Part shown: positions 14,388 to 17,644 of the stretch, one piece after another
Position numbering within the stretch: the stretch's first letter is position 1
Layout: every line of letters starts with the position of its first letter
From: Synergistaceae bacterium
GTDB taxonomy: Bacteria; Synergistota; Synergistia; Synergistales; Synergistaceae
Direction of reading: 5' to 3'
Length of the DNA stretch: 17,644 nt
Assembly (NCBI GenBank): GCA_031264605.1
Contig: JAISDQ010000016.1
Span: 1 to 17,644 of the forward strand
The notes under the pieces: generated by a model
The model's database searches: none
Seen by the model: only the letters and a program-made list of their open reading frames with translations
Told to the model about the DNA's origin: nothing
Made by a program: the position numbers and the translations under genes

Positions 14388-14918
14388 TTACGCGGCTTTT
14401 TCTTTCTGTTCCCTGATCTGCGACAGCGCGGTGACGAGTCCGCGCGCCGGACCGGACAGCACCGTGACGAGTCCCCTCGCCGGGCCGTTCATGACGCTCA
14501 ATAACATGGCCACGAGCGTTTCCTTCGACGGCAGATCGGCCAGAGCCATTACCTGGTCCCTGCCGATGATTCGGCCTCCGAGGATGCCGCCCTTTATTAC
14601 AAGCGCCTCGTTGCCTCTCTCCCTCGCAAAATCGCGCAGGGCGCGCGCGGTGGCCGCCGCGTCCCCGTAGGCAAACACGTACGCGTTCGGCCCCGTGTCT
14701 ACGGCGTCGGCCGTTACCCCGCAGGATTCGCGCAGGGCTATCCGCATCAGGGTATTCTTGGCGATCTTCATCTCGCCGCCGGACGCGCGAACCGATTTGC
14801 GGACGGCAGTCGACTGGGATACGCGAAGCCCCCTGTACTCCACCACGAAAATAGCGCCGCTCTTTTTCACATTTTCCGCGAGAGCGTCTATCTCTGCTCG
14901 TTTCGCTTCAGTTGGCAT
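14388..14918 (-). CDS. rplJ: 50S ribosomal protein L10
   Basis: L10 anchors L7/L12 dimers to 23S rRNA. The 176-residue product has KSGAIFVVEYRGLRVSQ and GGEMKIAKNTLMRIAL in its N-terminal rRNA-binding domain. The C-terminal helix holds two nearly identical units, GPARGLVTVLS and GPARGLVTALS, the usual repeated L12-docking segments. The start is the ATG at 14918, preceded by GGAGGTGA. The frame is open to 14981, but that extension lies in the attenuator hairpin and is not coding. L10, probably with L12, is expected to repress its own leader RNA just upstream. Confidence 0.97.
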   Translation of the reverse strand: MPTEAKRAEIDALAENVKKSGAIFVVEYRGLRVSQSTAVRKSVRASGGEMKIAKNTLMRIALRESCGVTADAVDTGPNAYVFAYGDAAATARALRDFARERGNEALVIKGGILGGRIIGRDQVMALADLPSKETLVAMLLSVMNGPARGLVTVLSGPARGLVTALSQIREQKEKAA

Positions 14919-14940
14919 AAATTCACCTCCATTCTTCCAC

Positions 14941-14970
14941 AAAAAACCGGACCCTTTAAAAGAGCCCGGT
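14941..14970 (-). terminator. Attenuator terminator upstream of rplJ
   Basis: On the minus strand a stem of ACCGG with CCGGT (outer) and CTTT with AAAG (inner) is followed by six T (14946-14941), 23 bases before the rplJ ATG. It lies between the L10 leader and the gene, where it can reduce read-through from rplA into rplJ and rplL. Confidence 0.8.
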
Positions 14971-14997
14971 TCAAGCGACAATTGAAAAAACGCCGTT

Positions 14998-15062
14998 TCG
15001 AACCTCGGCGGGAAATTGAGCCCCCTGAAAAGGCGCCCGCTGTCTCAAGCTCTCGGTGACTG
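14998..15062 (-). ncRNA. Ribosomal protein L10 leader
   Basis: The minus-strand sequence upstream of rplJ matches the known L10 leader pattern: a GAGACAGCGGGCG segment, a variable loop, then TTTCCCGCCGAGG. The arms GCGGG (minus strand of 15036-15040) and CCCGC (minus strand of 15008-15012) pair, and CTCAA (15044-15048) can pair with TTGAG (15016-15020). L10, with L12, binds this RNA to repress rplJ and rplL. The attenuator follows directly. Confidence 0.75.
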
Positions 15063-15088
15063 TATCAAAATTGCGGGAAGCGATTTTT

Positions 15089-15799
15089 TTACTCGCCCGC
15101 TGTTTCCTTCTGCGCCAGCGCTTCGTCTATTTTTATCCCGGCGCCCATAGTGGAGGAGATCGTTATTCCCTTGATATAAGTGCCCTTCACCGCCGCCGGG
15201 CGCGCTTTCACTATAGCCTTGGTGAGCGTCCTGATATTCTCCAGAAGCTGTTCGGCCGTAAAGGACGCCCGTCCTACGGCGTTATGAATGATACCGGCCT
15301 TGTCCACGCGAAATTCCACACGTCCGGCCTTGATCTCCTTTACGGCGTTCGCTACGTCGAACGTGACCGTATTCGTCTTAGCGCTCGGCATCATCCCGCG
15401 GGGGCCCAGCACTTTGCCAAGCCGTCCTACCACCTTCATCACATCGGGAGTCGCGATAACGGCGTCGAAATCCATCCAACCGCCCTCTATCTCCGCGACT
15501 TTCTCCTCGCCTCCGACAAAATCGGCTCCGGCATCCTGGGCTTCCTTGACCTTTTCCCCTACGGCTATGACCAGAACTTTCCTGGAATGTCCGGTTCCGT
15601 GCGGAAGGACTATGGTGCTTCTGACCTGCTGATCGGCGTGACGGGGATCGACTCCGAGCCGGGCGTGAAACTCTACGCTCTCGTCGAATTTGGCGTTCGC
15701 GCATTCCTTGATGAGCGCTACCGCCTCGGGCAGTTCATAACGTTTCTGCTTGTCAAATTTCTCAAGCAGCGCTTTGAATCTCTTGCTCTTTTTGGACAT
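15089..15799 (-). CDS. rplA: 50S ribosomal protein L1
   Basis: L1 forms the mobile stalk at the E site and represses its own operon by binding mRNA. The 236-residue product shows SVEFHARLGVDPRHADQQVR, TIVLPHGTGHSRKV, GKVLGPRGMMPSAKTNTVT and the C-terminal GTYIKGITISSTMGAGIKID, all standard. GGGAGGTAAG precedes the ATG at 15799. It follows rplK closely (62 bases). The gap to rplJ is larger (170 bases) and is filled by the L10 leader and attenuator. Confidence 0.98.
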   Translation of the reverse strand: MSKKSKRFKALLEKFDKQKRYELPEAVALIKECANAKFDESVEFHARLGVDPRHADQQVRSTIVLPHGTGHSRKVLVIAVGEKVKEAQDAGADFVGGEEKVAEIEGGWMDFDAVIATPDVMKVVGRLGKVLGPRGMMPSAKTNTVTFDVANAVKEIKAGRVEFRVDKAGIIHNAVGRASFTAEQLLENIRTLTKAIVKARPAAVKGTYIKGITISSTMGAGIKIDEALAQKETAGE

Positions 15800-15861
15800 T
15801 TTATCTTACCTCCCGTGGTAAATCGCGGAAGCCGCATCGGGGCTTCCTCCCACTATTCTTT

Positions 15862-16287
15862 TCAGCCGCTTATTTCGACTCCCATGGATCTCGCGGTACC
15901 CTCGACCATTCGCATGGCGGCCTCGATACCGCCGGCGTTGAGGTCGGCCATCTTCAGGGCGGCGATCTCCTGCACCTGTTTGCGGGAAACTTTGCCGATG
16001 AAGTTCTTGTTTGGAACCCCCGAGCCCTTTTCCTTGCCGAGAGCCTTCTTCAAAAGAACGCTCGCCGGCGGCGTCTTCATGATGAACGAGAAGCTGCGGT
16101 CGGCGTACACCGTTATAACCACGGGAATGATCATCCCGACCTGGTCGGCCGTCCTGGCGTTGAACTGCTTCACGAATTCCATTATATTGATGCCGCGCTG
16201 ACCTAACGCCGGCCCTACGGGCGGCGCCGGAGTGGCCTTACCTGCGGGAAGCTGCAGTTTCAGCTCCCCAATTACCTTTTTCGCCAT
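15862..16287 (-). CDS. rplK: 50S ribosomal protein L11
   Basis: L11 forms part of the GTPase-associated centre. The 141-residue product shows the proline-rich ATPAPPVGPALGQRGINIMEF segment after KLQLPAGK, the FIMKTPPAS segment and the C-terminal RMVEGTARSMGVEI. Length is typical. AGGAGG lies twelve bases before the ATG at 16287, a slightly long spacing. The upstream 140-base gap to nusG contains hairpins that could be a leader. Confidence 0.98.
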   Translation of the reverse strand: MAKKVIGELKLQLPAGKATPAPPVGPALGQRGINIMEFVKQFNARTADQVGMIIPVVITVYADRSFSFIMKTPPASVLLKKALGKEKGSGVPNKNFIGKVSRKQVQEIAALKMADLNAGGIEAAMRMVEGTARSMGVEISG

Positions 16288-16383
16288 ACGAGAAAATTAC
16301 CTCCTTAAGTTTGTGCTCATTTCGGGGAATCCGCGCTTCCGAATCATTGCGGAAAGGCGAAAACCGCGCTGAGCCTCTTTATC

Positions 16384-16418
16384 GCAAAACCCCCGGCGCA
16401 CGTCGCCCGGCGGTTTTG
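16384..16418 (-). promoter_or_regulatory. Stable hairpin in the nusG-rplK gap
   Basis: The outer arms CAAAACC (16384-16390) and GGTTTTG (16412-16418), with inner CCGG pairs, form a strong stem just after the nusG stop. On the minus strand it is followed by CGATAAAGAGG, so there is no T-tract. It may be an RNA processing or stabilising element or the start of an L1-binding leader for rplK-rplA. Confidence 0.5.
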
Positions 16419-16430
16419 GAGAATTCATGC

Positions 16431-16982
16431 TCAAAGTTTTTCGAGATTTGTGTGATCCATCTCCGCGGGCATTTCCATCCCGCCTATGAAAGGTATGCTT
16501 ATCGTAACCTTTCCCTTTTCGTTGACCTCGATAACCGGCCCGACCTGGCCTTCCATAGGCCCGCTCCTCACGCGGACGACGTCGCCCAGCTTGAAGGCTA
16601 TTTCTAGCTTCGGCTTGGCCTGATCTTTCGTTATCTTGGCCATTATCTCGCCCACTTCCTTCGGGGAAAGGGCTATCGGGTGGTTGCCGGTACCTACAAA
16701 TCCCGTCACTCCCGGCGTATGCCGCACCACATACCACGATTGGTCTTCCAGGATCATCTCGACCAAAACGTAACTCGGGAAAACCTTTCTTCTAACGTGC
16801 TTTACTTTTCCTTCTCTGGTGTATACGCTTTCCTCAACCGGAACGAGAACGCGGAATATCCTGTCCTCCATGCCCATTGTGGCTATGCGCTGCTCCAAAT
16901 TCGCGCGAACCTTATTCTCATACCCGGAATAGGTTTGTACGACGTACCACTGTCGTTCTGAATTTTCGTTGAAATCGGCCAT
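16431..16982 (-). CDS. nusG: Transcription termination/antitermination factor NusG
   Basis: NusG binds RNA polymerase and links it to Rho or the ribosome. The 183-residue product has the NGN domain with WYVVQTYSGYENKVRANLE, the segment RKVFPSYVLVEM and the strand HTPGVTGFVG. The C-terminal KOW domain reads FKLGDVVRVRSGPMEGQVG and ends in EMDHTNLEKL. No clear Shine-Dalgarno sequence precedes the ATG at 16982; the 22-base gap after secE is AT-rich, so translation may depend on coupling. Confidence 0.97.
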   Translation of the reverse strand: MADFNENSERQWYVVQTYSGYENKVRANLEQRIATMGMEDRIFRVLVPVEESVYTREGKVKHVRRKVFPSYVLVEMILEDQSWYVVRHTPGVTGFVGTGNHPIALSPKEVGEIMAKITKDQAKPKLEIAFKLGDVVRVRSGPMEGQVGPVIEVNEKGKVTISIPFIGGMEMPAEMDHTNLEKL

Positions 16983-17004
16983 TTTTATGTCGGCTGTTTC
17001 GATA

Positions 17005-17217
17005 TCAGGGAGCGGTGCCTATAAATAAAGCCAGCAACCTTGTGAGAATGGCGTCAACTAGACCGAGGTAAAAACCGACCACTACGGTCAGTCCTATCAC
17101 CACGAGCGTAGAATACCATACATCTTTTTTGGTCGGCCAGAAGACTTTTCTCATCTCGGCCCTTGATTCCCTAAAAAATCTCTTTATTCCGTTACCATAG
17201 TCGAGGATCTTATCCAT
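17005..17217 (-). CDS. secE: Preprotein translocase subunit SecE
   Basis: SecE clamps SecY in the membrane translocon. The 70-residue single-span form has an amphipathic N-terminal helix with FFRESRAEMRKVFWPTKKD, the conserved motif, followed by one membrane segment (about 37-62). GGAGG sits before the ATG at 17217. It lies between tRNA-Trp and nusG, as in many bacteria. Confidence 0.97.
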   Translation of the reverse strand: MDKILDYGNGIKRFFRESRAEMRKVFWPTKKDVWYSTLVVIGLTVVVGFYLGLVDAILTRLLALFIGTAP

Positions 17218-17262
17218 ACCCCGACCTCCTTAGTCAGAATATTCACTAGATTTGTGAAAAAA

Positions 17263-17340
17263 TGGCAGGCCCGGAAGGATTCGAACCCTCAACCCCCGCA
17301 TTTGGAGTGCGGTGCTCTACCAGTTAGGAGCTACGGACCT
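17263..17340 (-). tRNA. trnW: tRNA-Trp (anticodon CCA)
   Basis: The minus strand folds into a full cloverleaf: acceptor AGGTCCG with CGGGCCT, D stem GCTC with GAGC, anticodon stem CCGCA with TGCGG around loop CTCCAAA (anticodon CCA), and T stem GAGGG with CCTTC around TTCGAAT. The 3' CCA is encoded at 17265-17263. It is transcribed with secE. Confidence 0.97.
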
Positions 17341-17353
17341 GCGCGCAAAGGGT

Positions 17354-17382
17354 ATTCTACACTACTTGGTCTCTTTGTGCAA
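17354..17382 (-). promoter_or_regulatory. Sigma70-type promoter inside the end of rpmG, for tRNA-Trp and secE
   Basis: Minus strand: TTGCAC (17377-17382), 17-base spacer, TAGAAT (17354-17359). The start point would fall a few bases before the tRNA 5' end at 17340. The -35 box lies in rpmG codons near the C-terminus. Confidence 0.7.
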
Positions 17383-17511
17383 GGTATGCTTGTTGCACCA
17401 CTTACAGTGCTTGAGTTTTTCGAGCTTTTTCTGAGACTTTTTCTTATTCACGTGAGTGACGTAATTGCGCCGTTTGCACTCAGTGCACTGCAATCCCACT
17501 ATGTCAGCCAT
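17362..17511 (-). CDS. rpmG: 50S ribosomal protein L33, zinc-ribbon form
   Basis: The frame starts at the ATG at 17511 and encodes 49 residues: MADIVGLQCTECKRRNYVT, then a Lys-rich middle, then KHCKWCNKHTLHKETK. The two CxxC pairs (CTEC and CKWC) are the zinc-binding form of L33. GGAG at the end of tuf lies about ten bases before the start, so the ribosome site overlaps the tuf stop region. The gene is only seven bases past tuf. Confidence 0.96.
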   Translation of the reverse strand: MADIVGLQCTECKRRNYVTHVNKKKSQKKLEKLKHCKWCNKHTLHKETK

Positions 17512-17518
17512 TTTTCAA

Positions 17519-17644
17519 TCACTCCATAATTTCGGTGACGACGCCGGCGCCGACCGTACGTCCGCCCTCGCGAACCGCGAACCGCAATCCCGGCTCCATC
17601 GCTATCGGCGATATCAGGTTCACCTCGAACGTGCTGTTGTCTCC
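17519..17644 (-). CDS. tuf: Elongation factor Tu, C-terminal end only (cut by window)
   Basis: The last 41 residues of EF-Tu are visible on the minus strand: GDNSTFEVNLISPIAM, then GLRFAVREGGRTVGAGVV and TEIME. This is the end of domain 3. The rest of the gene lies beyond the right edge. It is the first gene of the block leading to rpmG, tRNA-Trp and secE. Confidence 0.97.
   Translation of the reverse strand, partial: GDNSTFEVNLISPIAMEPGLRFAVREGGRTVGAGVVTEIME

Noticed and set aside
14388..14500. Duplicated GPARGLVT segment at the L10 C-terminus as an unusual duplication
   Set aside because: Repeated L12-docking segments are normal in the C-terminal helix of bacterial L10.
15056..16201. 381-codon open frame on the plus strand
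   Set aside because: It lies antisense to rplA and rplK, which are unmistakable; long antisense frames are common in high-GC genes.

Overview
The window is a moderately GC-rich (clearly above 50% by eye) stretch of bacterial chromosome. It is densely packed with housekeeping genes and shows no phage, insertion-sequence transposase or CRISPR array. The order tuf, rpmG, tRNA-Trp, secE, nusG, rplK, rplA, rplJ, rplL, with a zinc-type L33, plus a butyrate-kinase-family gene and a flotillin/NfeD pair, suggests an anaerobic fermentative bacterium. The protein sequences look most like Synergistota to me. That placement is inference from memory, not a search result.

Left part, plus strand (1-2708): the 3' part of a fused NAD(P)H-hydrate epimerase/dehydratase (nnr), a 53-residue membrane protein, tsaE and tsaB form a tight operon with overlapping genes. 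TsaE and TsaB belong to the tRNA t6A37 modification machinery. The tail 2709-2918 holds no gene but two GC-rich hairpins that resemble a REP/BIME pair.

Middle, minus strand (2919-8624): a four-gene operon, read right to left, encodes a YbaK-type Cys-tRNA deacylase, a 73-residue single-span protein, a six-helix HdeD/DUF308 protein and a type I L-asparaginase. The last three overlap by ATGA. Upstream lies a butyrate-kinase-fold protein whose phosphate- and nucleotide-binding motifs are all altered. Then come HU, with a clear promoter and terminator, and the GTPase Der. glmS runs divergently on the plus strand (8714-10561) and ends at an intrinsic terminator.

Right part, minus strand (10763-17644): nfeD and a flotillin with nine exact 11-residue repeats form a coupled pair. 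An amidohydrolase gene starts only 17 bases past the strong terminator of rplL and has no visible ribosome binding site. The ribosomal block follows: L7/L12, L10 with an L10-leader RNA and attenuator, L1, L11, NusG, SecE, tRNA-Trp, L33 and the end of EF-Tu. A good promoter inside the end of rpmG can restart transcription for tRNA-Trp, secE and nusG.

I see no complete new multi-gene system. The strongest candidates for new biology are the butyrate-kinase-like protein without its catalytic signatures, the hendecad-repeat flotillin, the terminator-proximal amidohydrolase start, and two unnamed small membrane proteins.
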